This document shows, in pieces, positions 15,726 through 24,247 of a stretch of 24,247 nt of DNA; positions within the stretch are counted from its first letter, which is position 1, and each line of letters starts with the position of its first letter. The DNA comes from Lingula anatina (lineage: Eukaryota; Brachiopoda; Lingulata; Lingulida; Lingulidae): positions 979,946-1,004,192 of the forward strand of contig NW_019773847.1 in NCBI RefSeq assembly GCF_001039355.2, read 5' to 3'. Under the pieces are notes generated by a model, which was not told the origin of the DNA, ran no database searches, and was given only the letters and a program-made list of their open reading frames with translations. The translations under genes and the position numbers were made by a program.

Positions 15726-16193
15726 CTAAAATGCTTTTGCTACTAATTCAGCTGTCTGATTTGGCAATGCCACACACTCTATCCACTTAGTAAACTGATC
15801 TATCATAACCAAAATATAAGAATTCCCAAATTCACTTTGGGTAAACAGTCCATGTATATCTAAATGAACCTTTTCCATAGGAAATCCTGCATGATGTAAT
15901 TTCATTTTGGCTTTTGGTCGAACAGTACTATGCTTGTTTTTATTGCAAAGTTCACATGAACTTACATACAATTTGCAATCTCTATTCATTCCATGCCACT
16001 TGAATGATTGTTTGAGTTTTTGCAAAGTTTTCTCATAAGCAAAATGACCAGCTGTTTTTGAATCATGACAGAAAAATAAAACTTCATTGACCAAATCTTT
16101 TGGTACAATTAAACACAAATTTCTATCCTCTCTCTTTTCCCATTTGTAATATAACACATCATTCAAAAGAATCAATTGTTCTTTGCAATTCAC
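15726..16193 (-). pseudogene. Integrase N-terminal half, Gypsy copy 2
   Basis: It has the HHCC finger (CHDSKTAGHFAYEKT and CKLYVSSCELC) and then VHLDIHG with the first catalytic Asp, followed by YILVMIDQFTKWIECVAL, the usual core strand-helix region. It ends at a TAG directly after VAKAF because of a one-base break next to a T/A run; copy 1 has exactly the same bases there. This copy keeps the T lost in copy 1 near 4760. Confidence 0.85.
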
Positions 16194-16609
16194 AATTCTT
16201 TCACTGCCATACTACACAAATACAACTCCGACTCTTTAGGTTCACCATTCTCTAACCAACCTATGATTATTTTCAAATCTGCGTCTTTTCTCTGCAATTT
16301 TTTCAAGTCATATCCTTTCAACCAATTGCATAATTCATCTCTTTTGTTCTTGTCAGTTTTATCATTTGTATCAGCCCTCTGACACATCAAAGCTGAACTG
16401 AATTTTACACAATTTGTTTCATTCTTCATATCACCAACTGCATTCGATTCAACTACATTGTCATCTGATTTATTTCCCAGAGGAATTACATCATTCACAT
16501 CAGTCTCAAACCTTGACCAATTTTTATGTACTCTCTGAAAATAATGACATCCTCCACAGGGTAAATCACTCAATTTCACTCCCACCTTATAGCAATCACA
16601 CTCTTTCAT
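16190..16609 (-). pseudogene. RNase H-integrase linker, Gypsy copy 2
   Basis: Almost identical to the copy 1 linker, with the Cys/His cluster LPCGGCHYFQRVHKNW and the pre-integrase helix. One codon is missing near 16470. Both bounding frame breaks are shared with copy 1. Confidence 0.75.
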
Positions 16610-16611
16610 AG

Positions 16612-17720
16612 CTAAAGGTATTCTTGATAATGCATCTGCATTCCCATGCTTCTTTTCTTTCCTGGTCTATGTTCAATGGTAAAATTATACTGAGATAATT
16701 CTTCTAACCATCTTGCTAACTGACCATCTGGGTTTTTAAATCCCAACAACCATACTAAACTATGATGATCTGTTCGGATTCTGAACTTTCTTCCCAACAA
16801 ATAATGTCTATATTGTCTACAGAAGTTTACAACAGCCAAGAGCTCTTTTCTAGTTGTACAATAACGCCGCTGTATAGATGACATAATTTTACTTCCATAA
16901 GCAATAACCTTCTCTTCACCATGTTGTATCTGTGAAAGTTCTGCTCCTATACATGAATATGATGCATCTGTATCAAGTATAAATTCACCTTCAGACAAAG
17001 GAAAGGCTAAACAAGGGGCAGTTGTTAACTCTTGTTTTAAACTTTCAAATGCTATTTCATGCTCATCTGACCAATTGAAAACACCTTTAATCACTGTCAA
17101 CTCATACAAACAAGCAGTTTTCTCAGCAAATTGAGGAATATGATCTCTATGATAATTTATGAAACCAAGGAATGTTTCAACTTCCTTTTTGTTTGTAGGT
17201 ACTGGCCACTTTCTAACACACTCAATCTTACTTTCAGTTATACCAACACCTTCTCTACTGATAGACTTTCCTAAGAATTCACACTTTGTTTGGAAAAGAA
17301 AACACTTCTTAGGCTTTAACTTTAAGTTGTAAGAACGCAATCTCTCCAAAACCTCTTTCAAATTCTTAAGATGATCTTCAAAATTCTTTCCCAACACTGT
17401 GATATCATCCAGATACACTAATACTTTCTCCCAAGTCAAACCTCTCAATACTAACTGCATTGCTCTTGAAAAACTTGCAGGGGAATTTGTAAGTCCCATA
17501 GCCATTCTCTTATGCTCATACAGACCATATCTGGTGATAAAAGCAGTTTTGTTTCTATCTTTCTTATCATTCTCAATCTGAAAATATCCTTGAGCCATAT
17601 CAATCAAACTCAAAAATTGATTTCCAGCCAGACAATCTAAACAATCACCAATGTTTGGAATAGGATAAGAATCTTTAATAGTTTTCTTATTTAATTCCCT
17701 ATAATCCACACACCATCTAC
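16612..17720 (-). pseudogene. Reverse transcriptase and RNase H, Gypsy copy 2
   Basis: Uninterrupted from WCVDYRELNKKT through VYLDDITVLG to the RNase H motifs DTDAS, KELLAVV and RTDHHSL, so this copy keeps more RT than copy 1, which has a stop in this stretch. One acidic-site neighbour differs (FQIEN instead of FQIEI). Its upstream edge is a five-base insertion near 17718-17730 inside the conserved R-K-K-D-G-S-V-R-W segment. The tail past the RNase H break is out of frame, as in copy 1. Confidence 0.9.
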
Positions 17721-18113
17721 AGTAACACTTCCATCTTTCTTTCTTATCAATACTGGTGGGGATGCCCATTCAGAATTTGACGGCTGAATAACATCAGAAG
17801 CTAACAACTTTTCAAGCATCTTTTTCTCTTCTCCCTCCATCCCCAATGGAGTTCTACGCAATTTCTGTTTCACAGGAGCTGCACTACCAGTGTTAAAAGT
17901 ATGCTTAACACCTTTCATGCACCCTAAATCAAGATCATGCTTTGCAAATACATCTTCATAATCTCTCAAAGTTCCACACAATGCAACCATTTTATTTGAT
18001 TCAAGCTCCTCACTCGATCTTTCAAATAAATCTTGCAAATGTTCAGGCAAATCTCTTTTCAAACATCTCATCACTTCTTCTTTTTCCATATTTTCATCTA
18101 TATTGAACTTCAT
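17691..18113 (-). pseudogene. Protease-RT connector and start of RT, Gypsy copy 2
   Basis: It covers LPEHLQDLFERSSEEL, then the RT entry region ASPPVLIRKKDGSV, then leaves frame at the five-base insertion. It begins after a TAA (18114-18116) where copy 1 has GAA. Relative to copy 1 it carries 15 extra bases near 18078-18095 (extra NMEKE), in frame. Confidence 0.8.
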
Positions 18114-19292
18114 TTAAACTTTATTCACAGCAGACACGTTAGCTTTTCCATCTACATCTTTTTTACATCTCACTTCAGAATCAACTGTCTCAACTTCCTT
18201 AATAACACCTAACATACTACCTGCTTTCAAAATAGCATTTCTTTCTCCATCATTCACTATTTCTACAGGAACAACATCATCACCTTTAACTAATGCACAA
18301 GATACCATCACTTGTCTATCAACACAAGGTTCTATCACATACTCTTTCTTTTTCTCTAACTCATAATCTGCACAAACAGAAATTCTCATCACTGTCAATG
18401 GAGGAACTACTATTCTCTTTTTCGTTCTCACCATATTTTCACAAATTTCAACTTCTTTCTCCATTCCATCAACACATTTCTCATCACTTTTAGCTTCTGT
18501 CTCACCATTCACTTTACTCAAATCAGAGTCACCTTCAACTTCTATGCTTCCTTGTACACATTTTTCTCCAATGGTCAAAGTTTGATCAACTAAATTCACC
18601 ACAAAATTTCTCTCCTTCAAAAACTTCAATCCCAACAACATATCAATTCCTTCTTGTAAATCTGCAACATACACATTTTCCTTATATTCNAATGGAGGAA
18701 CTACTATTCTCTTTTTCGTTCTCACCATATTTTCACAAATTTCAACTTCTTTCTCCATTCCATCAACACATTTCTCATCACTTTTAGCTTCTGTCTCACC
18801 ATTCACTTTACTCAAATCAGAGTCACCTTCAACTTCTATGCTTCCTTGTACACATTTTTCTCCAATGGTCAAAGTTTGATCAACTAAATTCACCACAAAA
18901 TTTCTCTCCTTCAAAAACTTCAATCCCAACAACATATCAATTCCTTCTTGTAAATCTGCAACATACACATTTTCCTTATATTCTATCCCATCTATCTCAA
19001 TACTCAAATTTTCTATTCTGTGACCCATCATAAATGCATTTTTTCCAGCAAGCATCAATTTCAGAGTCTCACAAAACTCAGGCACACCCTGCAATTTACT
19101 ATAAAATCTTTTATTTACGATAGTAAATTGAGCTGCCGTATCCACAACTGCTAATGTTTTCACACCACCTACACTCACAGGAATCACAAAATTTTCTCCT
19201 ACTAATTCTCCAACATTCATCATTTTCACATTTCCACTATCTTTAATCCGACCTTCAACATGAAGTAAGGGATCCGAAATCTGGTCGGTCAA
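18114..19292 (-). pseudogene. Aspartic protease region, Gypsy copy 2, with artefactual internal duplication
   Basis: The active site reads AVVDTAAQFTIV as in copy 1. The open frame appears 392 residues long only because 293 bp are present twice on either side of the N at 18690. 293 plus one N is 294, a multiple of three, so the frame survives and the protein shows the block starting EYKENVYVADLQEG twice with an X between. After subtracting the duplicate the region matches copy 1 in length. It starts without ATG (TTG) in the -1 register to gag. Confidence 0.85.
18397..18983. repeat. Exact 293-bp direct duplication across an N
   Basis: 18397-18689 and 18691-18983 are identical by my reading and separated by one N at 18690. 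Copy 1 has the block once (about 7298-7590). This is the expected footprint of two contigs whose overlapping ends were placed side by side instead of merged. Confidence 0.85.
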
Positions 19293-19303
19293 TTCGTCCC
19301 GTT

Positions 19304-21317
19304 CTAGTTTACTGAATTTCTTGCACCGGGAGGAGGATTCTTTGGCAATTCTCTATTTTGAGGGCAATTTGTTTGAATGTGACCTCTCTGTCCACATTTA
19401 TGACAAATCAAAATAGAACTTGGACTGGCATTTTTACTAACATTGGGATTAGGTGGATGTTCTACAATTTCATTCTTACAATCCCTTTGAACATGACCTC
19501 TTTCTCCACATTTAAAACATTGTGGTGGACCCCCTCTACTTTGATTTAAGTTTCCATTCTGGGGTGATTTTACCATTCTACTAGGATTTCTCTGAGAATT
19601 TGACGGTGACACCCATACATCATTCATTCTTTTCATTTGATCACACATTACAGACATGGTTCTTTGCATGTTGTAGAGTAATTGATTATTACTCCCATTC
19701 TCAACACTCTGATCAGATATTCCAACTTGTCTAATATGCACATTTTTCCCTCCTGTACCATACACTGCTTTGAAGTTATTGTTTGCAACTTTCACAAACT
19801 CTAACGCTTCAAATAAATCTTTAGGCTCTTTATCCATAGCCAACTTTGCAGATTCTTTGTCACGACACCCTCTCAAAAATGAATCCACAGCTATTCCCTC
19901 ACCACCTTCTGCATATCCCTCTCTAGATGCCATGAACACACGATGAGAAAAATCTTGCAAAGATTCACTTTCACCCTGCTTCATTGATTGAAGTGCTCTA
20001 CGTGCAGATGAAGCAGACTCTTTCATACTAAAAGGTTTTGACATCACTTCTTTCAAACATTTGTTTTTGCAGTTTCCAAACTCCACCGCATACTCAAGAG
20101 CTCTGTCTTCCAAACATTCAATCAATCTACTACTTTTCATTTTATCATTCCATCCATATCTTTCTGCCATGCCTTCAAACTTAAATACAAAAGCTTCCCA
20201 ATTTTCTCTTCCATTCCCACTAAAACTAGGCATTTTATGAACAGGTCCTTTTTCTCTTTCAACTAAAGGAACTCTTTTCTGTTCACATTCAGATTCACTT
20301 TCGCTTTCAGTATCACTTTCACTCTCTTCTAGTTTCAGTATTGGTTTTTTCACAGGGTTTCCAAACTTTTCTTTTTACTACTTCTAGGTGCAGGTGTGGG
20401 TCTACTAGTTTTAATATTTCTAGGAGTTGGCCTTGGGATATTTTCTAAATCGTGTTGTAAATGCATTCTTTCATACTGAGTTTGCAAATGATCATGACGG
20501 GCTGTCATCTCATCCAATTGCAATTTCAAATCCATTTTTTCAATTTCACACTTCTGCAAACTTTCTACACGTTTTCTCAACAATTCATTCTGTGTTTCAA
20601 CCTGAGCATGTAACATTACTTCTTTTGTGGAATACTCTCGACACTCTTCTTCCATTGCCATTTCTTTTTTCATCAACACTTGTTTAGTTTTTCCCAACTC
20701 ACTCTGAATTTTCACATTTCTTTCTTTCAACATATCATTTTCATTTTTCAAATCACACTTCTCATTTTCCAAAGCATATTTCTCTTTTTCTCATTCACTC
20801 TTTTCATTTTCCAACACAGATTTCTCATCTTCCAATGTATTCCTTTCTTGTTTCAACTTTTTGTGATTAATTGCCATTTCTGAATTTTCAATTTCCAACT
20901 TTTTCACTTTAGCATCATTCATCTCCAATTCACTTGATAAAAATTCTATCTTTTCTCCAGCTTCTTCTACCTCATCTCGAAGATTTGATATCATTTCATT
21001 TTGTACCTTCACTCGTTCCATCAACTTTTCTTCCCAATTCACACTCTTCCTTTTTCTCATCTCCAACTTTTGAACCTACATCTTTTTCTTCCATTACACC
21101 CAGAAACACATTACCCTTCTTTTCCCATTTCTGCCAATCTGCCACACTAATACCAGTAATTTCTTCCAAATCACTCAACAGCAATTTTCCTTTTTGATTT
21201 CTCAAAGACACCAATCTATGAGGTCACTGGACCAATTCCTTTCAAATTTTTCAATTCTGCTTCATATGCTGTCTGCACATTCAACACAACACTACTTTCT
21301 GCATTACCCGACGCCAT
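19304..21317 (-). pseudogene. gag, Gypsy copy 2
   Basis: Pieces: 20996-21214 (N-terminal part with ISVADWQKW), 20791-21066 and 20350-20772 (Glu/Lys coiled coil), and 19304-20353 (capsid-like part and nucleocapsid). Both CCHC knuckles are in frame here: CFKCGERGHVQRDC and CHKCGQRGHIQTNC. Breaks are the W-to-stop change near 20789, a missing G near 20356 and a frame change near 21066. The ATG at 21315-21317 opens 33 codons to a TAG at 21216-21218, as in copy 1. The gag stop is 19304-19306; pol overlaps it in -1. Gag would form the particle and bind the RNA. Confidence 0.88.
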
Positions 21318-22225
21318 TTTCACTTCCAGTTTCCCACAATCTATTACACTATTTTATTGATAATAGCAATGCAGCTGTGCCACAAAAACTACACAATAAA
21401 ATACTTTCACCACAACCACACTATTTACTGTTTGAAGAAAGTTTCAGCAAAAAGCCACTACTAAACTTCACAGTAAATACAAATAAATCTCTCACACTAT
21501 TCAACCTACTCACATGTACACCTATGATGAAACACTTTCAACAAAGATGAACAAGGTAGAATAGTACTCTATCAATATATGCTATTGCAATATTGATAAA
21601 AATATATAATAAACAATTCACACTCACTCCTTCATTCAGCAAGTCAGTGAAAAACACAACTTTGAAACCTTTATTTTAAATAAATGCTTTTCTTTGTAAA
21701 TAAACTCACTAAATTATGTTCTGTATTCTAATTACAACATAAGGCTCTACACGCACGGGCCTGTAATTACACGTGGTCTGTCCGACTACTACTCAGTACA
21801 CGTGGTCTTTCTGACTACTACTCACTACACGTGGTTCACAATGTCTCTGCAATTGTAGTATCACAACAGAAAATTAATACAAAATATCTCTTAACTACTA
21901 AACTGAATGCTACTTTGACAATATTTACTAAATTGCCGCGAGTATCAAACAACAATGAAAATGAAATATCACTGCAATATGTTCCGACTAGTTCGCGTCT
22001 TGCAACAAGTCCCGTCTAACACGTGTCACTATCTTTCCAACTCTCACTCAGTCATACACAAAGCTTTTCAAAAATTCTAATATCACTAATAACTAACAAT
22101 AATATCCAACATAAGCTACACAAATTCTATCCTGTAAATTGACAACGTTGATACACAAATTGAATTCTGTCAATTTAACAACATATGCTACGCAAATTTT
22201 ATCTTCTCATTTAACAAGCAACACA
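21318..22225 (-). other. 5' untranslated leader of Gypsy copy 2
   Basis: About 0.9 kb of non-coding sequence between the primer site and gag. It shows the empty site for the hAT insertion (around 21424-21440) and carries CACGTG at 21770, 21799 and 21828 in short tandem units. Confidence 0.75.
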
Positions 22226-22243
22226 AAATCTGTGGCTGCGCCA
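22226..22243 (-). promoter_or_regulatory. Primer binding site, decayed tRNA-Ser type, Gypsy copy 2
   Basis: The minus strand reads TGGCGCAGCCACAGATTT. The first nine bases equal copy 1; the rest differs by substitutions and a small deletion, so priming would be weakened. It is two bases from the LTR end. Confidence 0.65.
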
Positions 22244-22420
22244 ATGTTTATGCCTTCGCGGCCGAGTGCCTTATGAAGGTACAAATAACAATGTACTTAC
22301 TGGTGTCTCAAAACAAAATATCCAAAAAGGAGCCAAAGAGATAGCTTCTATAGCCAAGAGTGAGGACCGCAAAGAGTCAAGAACACAGCTAGATGATCAC
22401 CAAAGAGCCGTAAAGAGAGG

Positions 22421-22594
22421 CCGATTTATTTCAAGTCGCACCTTATATACATGTTCAGATAGTACACGTGTACCAATCAGAACCAACTATACAGTGAACA
22501 GTTTTACCTTTAAGTTACCAATCACGGGAGAGATTCAAACGTCCGCACCGGACTGTACTTTACTTATAGAGACATCTACCAGCAGCAATATAAA
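22421..22594 (-). promoter_or_regulatory. LTR promoter unit, proximal copy
   Basis: On the minus strand the order is CTGATTGGT (inverted CCAAT), the perfect palindrome GTACACGTGTAC (22462-22473), then TGTATATAAGG (TATA-like, about 22443-22453), then AATAAA (22425-22430). This is a compact U3/R arrangement. The same 174-bp unit occurs at 22686-22859. Confidence 0.6.
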
Positions 22595-22685
22595 ATAATC
22601 TCAACTAACACACCACATCGTCACAAAAGAAAGAACATCAAACATCTACAAGAAGCTCGTATAAGAGAAGCCCCAAAAGAAGAGA

Positions 22686-22859
22686 CCGATTTATTTCAAG
22701 TCACACCTTATATACAAGTTCAGATAGTACACGTGTACCAATCAGAACCAACTATACAGTGAACAGTTTTATCTTTAAGTTACCAATCACGGTAGGGATT
22801 CAAACTTGCTCACCGGACAACACTTTACTTATAGAGACATCTACCGGAAGCAATATAAA
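22686..22859 (-). promoter_or_regulatory. LTR promoter unit, distal copy
   Basis: Same length and order as 22421-22594, offset by 265 bp, with about a dozen substitutions: inverted CCAAT, GTACACGTGTAC at 22727-22738, TGTATATAAGG near 22708-22718, and AATAAA at 22690-22695. The 91 bp between units are not repeated. Confidence 0.6.
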
Positions 22860-22884
22860 GAACTCTCCCCCCTTTTGACGAACA

Positions 22885-23239
22885 AAACTCCCCTCTATTA
22901 TTATTATAATATAAGCCATTACTTTAAATTGTTAAACTAACAATTACTACAATTCAACAACTGAAATTGTACTTTACCTTTAAAATAAGCAAGTAAAGCA
23001 AATAAGTCATTATTGTTGTGCCAAGATTCAACATTTAACTTTAACACAAGCAAAGTCAATCAAGTCCATCTCTCAGCATAAATATCCATCCTTAGGAATG
23101 CAAAATAATATTGAATCCATTAGCACTTTAAATCAACTTTAAAGTAAACAAAGTGATTTTAACTCAAAGTTGCTCAAAACAATATTATTAATGATAACAT
23201 TGTCAATATGAAACTTCAAATCATTATATAGTCCATTTT
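22885..23239. other. AT-rich intergenic stretch
   Basis: No gene is seen. It contains a nested palindrome at 23124-23155, with the perfect 10-bp core ACTTTAAAGT at 23136-23145. Confidence 0.5.
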
Positions 23240-23910
23240 TCATCCACGCAACAATGTAAATTTCATCTGCCGATACCAATGACTACTGAGTTCACGATCG
23301 TCTGATGAAAGTTTTTGTAACAGATTATACAAAGTTCTCCAGTGAAACAAAGTCAACAAAGAATTCAGAATCTCAGTCTTAGGCTCCATTCCATTTCCAT
23401 AAATGTATACTTTCATAAAGTTAATGTCCTCCTTGGAATAGTTATCTGGCAACATTACTAGTACTTCACTTTGCACATAGTCCATCAGTTCCCATTTATT
23501 TCTCATATTTAATGTCAAGATCAGGAAATATAAAAATCCATTCACCAACTGGATCCACAGTTTTTCCTCGAATTCACCAGTTCCACACGAATGAACATCA
23601 CCATGACGTTTACGTAAAAATGAATTGTCTTTTTCCATCGTTCTGCAATACCAGCACACCAATCCTGGAGTCATATACCACGGCAAATGAACAGATTTCA
23701 CATGACGTCCAAGATGTCTACTCAGGTCAGCACTGGACACCAGACACAAACCACACTGGACTTCTTTCCTCTGTTTCTTCTTTCTGCACTTTGAGTGGGT
23801 AACTTCCTCCCCCTCTTCACCAATTAAGACAGTAGGATCTTCCACCAGATCAGTGTCATCATAATCAGGGACAAAACAGGCTTCATCTAGCATGTCTAAA
23901 TCATCCATAT
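23240..23910 (-). CDS. Terminal exon of a C2H2 zinc-finger gene
   Basis: Acceptor AAGTTTATTTCAG ends just above 23910; the frame then begins at MDDLDMLDEACFVPDYDD, so the longer ORF start at 23929 lies in the intron. After an acidic N-terminus (about 35 residues) and a basic RKKKQRKE, a first finger-like module CGLCLVSSADLSRHLGRH-x-K-x-V-H spans residues 55-80. A second, CWYC-x13-HGDVH (C-x2-C-x13-H-x3-H), spans 90-115. A helical C-terminal region without further Cys pairs follows, and a stop at 23240. Its role, by family, is nucleic-acid binding. It is a separate terminal exon from exons A-D at 12653-13863; similarity between the two is limited to the finger type. Confidence 0.55.
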
Positions 23911-24152
23911 CTGAAATAAACTTATACAAGGTTTTATTTTCTTGAATAAAAATAACATGATAATGATCTTTTCTTTCAAATGAATATTAACATAATTTTA
24001 CATAGTATTAAGTTACTAACATAGTATTACAGCATTGCCGCATTTACTATGTACACATATTATTCAAATAAGAAGGAAAGCAAATTATTTTTATATTAAA
24101 TCTCTATGAAATATTCTATCATCAAAATATGTAATAAGAAGAGAATTGTTAC

Positions 24153-24247
24153 CTCAAGAATCTCTAATCCAACTACATGCAAAACACATGCTAAACTGCA
24201 AGGTATTAGTTTGAACTGTGTAACAATGTTAATAAATATTCAATGGT
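24153..24247 (-). other. Possible upstream exon or repeat edge, shared with 3142-3225
   Basis: The minus strand ends with GATTCTTGAG|GTAACA, a good donor, and the next acceptor is at 23911, so this could be the preceding exon of the zinc-finger gene. Against this, 24161-24246 is homologous to 3142-3225, where the donor is not conserved, so it may be a repeat. The window ends here. Confidence 0.3.

Larger units (their letters stand above)
15448..22884 (-). mobile_element. Ty3/Gypsy LTR retrotransposon, copy 2, degenerate, 3' end cut at a gap
   Basis: Same family and order as copy 1: 5' LTR (22245-22884), primer site (22226-22243), leader without the hAT insertion, gag, protease, RT, RNase H, linker, integrase. 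Private defects include a Trp-to-stop change near 20789, loss of one G near 20356, a stop at 18114-18116, and five extra bases near 17718-17730. A 293-bp duplication joined by an N sits in the protease region. Four frame breaks are shared with copy 1. No intact polyprotein is encoded. Confidence 0.9.
22245..22884 (-). mobile_element. 5' LTR, Gypsy copy 2
   Basis: On the minus strand it runs from TGTTCGTCAAAAGG to ATAAACA, giving 4-bp inverted ends TGTT/AACA. The 3' boundary is firm because of the adjacent primer site; the 5' boundary at 22884 is inferred from the TGTT and the end of the internal repeat. It contains two 174-bp promoter-like units, TATA-type boxes, AATAAA signals, and a candidate splice donor CCA|GTAAGT near 22296-22306. 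A polypurine run AAAAGGGGGGAGAG lies near its 5' end, an odd place because such tracts normally precede a 3' LTR. Confidence 0.6.

Noticed and set aside
19304-19400. Canonical slippery heptamer at the gag-pol overlap
   Set aside because: Pol is in -1 to gag, but I found no X-XXY-YYZ heptamer in the overlap, so no specific site is claimed.
22266-22598. Plus-strand 110-codon ORF
   Set aside because: It overlaps LTR promoter sequence read on the opposite strand, and its translation has no domain.
1-24247. CRISPR arrays, operons or prokaryotic defence systems
   Set aside because: The repeats are transposon ends, microsatellites and retroelement copies; spliced exons and polyadenylation signals show eukaryotic DNA.

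Overview
The window reads as nuclear DNA of a marine invertebrate, most likely a bivalve mollusc. It is AT-rich and has short exon-like open frames bounded by GT/AG sites, cut-and-paste transposon ends and two decayed Ty3/Gypsy LTR retrotransposons. There is no bacterial gene organisation. The species assignment is inference. Single N characters at 12411, 15447 and 18690 sit at discordant junctions, so part of the layout may reflect assembly joins. No gene is certified intact except possibly a few exons.

Layout, left to right. 1-198 is a short tandem repeat. 545-1089 is a PIF/Harbinger deletion derivative with inverted ends, a TAA duplication and a transposase remnant. 1316-1840, 2443-2883 and 3350-3749 hold exon-like open frames on the minus strand. 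3864-12220 is Gypsy copy 1 on the minus strand, so integrase is at the left and the LTR remnant at the right; a 1268-bp hAT-like transposon (10056-11323) is inserted in its leader. 12412-12650 holds a second, tRNA-Lys-type primer binding site and a hairpin. 12653-13863 holds four minus-strand exons of a candidate zinc-finger/leucine-zipper-like gene. 14044-14768 repeats the 3' neighbourhood of copy 1 in a more diverged form. 14991-15403 holds two more minus-strand exon candidates. 15448-22884 is Gypsy copy 2 with a 5' LTR of about 640 bp that contains a duplicated promoter module. 23240-24247 is the end of a C2H2 zinc-finger gene on the minus strand.

The two Gypsy copies share one architecture: tRNA-Ser-type primer site, leader of about 0.9 kb, gag with a coiled coil and CCHC knuckles, protease with DTAA, reverse transcriptase with YLDD, RNase H, a Cys/His linker, and integrase with HHCC and GPY modules. 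Both carry the same frame breaks at four places plus private stops and indels. Their common template was therefore already broken, or polishing copied errors between them. Neither can encode a complete polyprotein.

The least explained parts are a small spliced-looking ORF just after pol, present in two diverged copies with a 30-nt candidate microexon, and a methionine-poor open frame of about 147 codons at 2443-2883.
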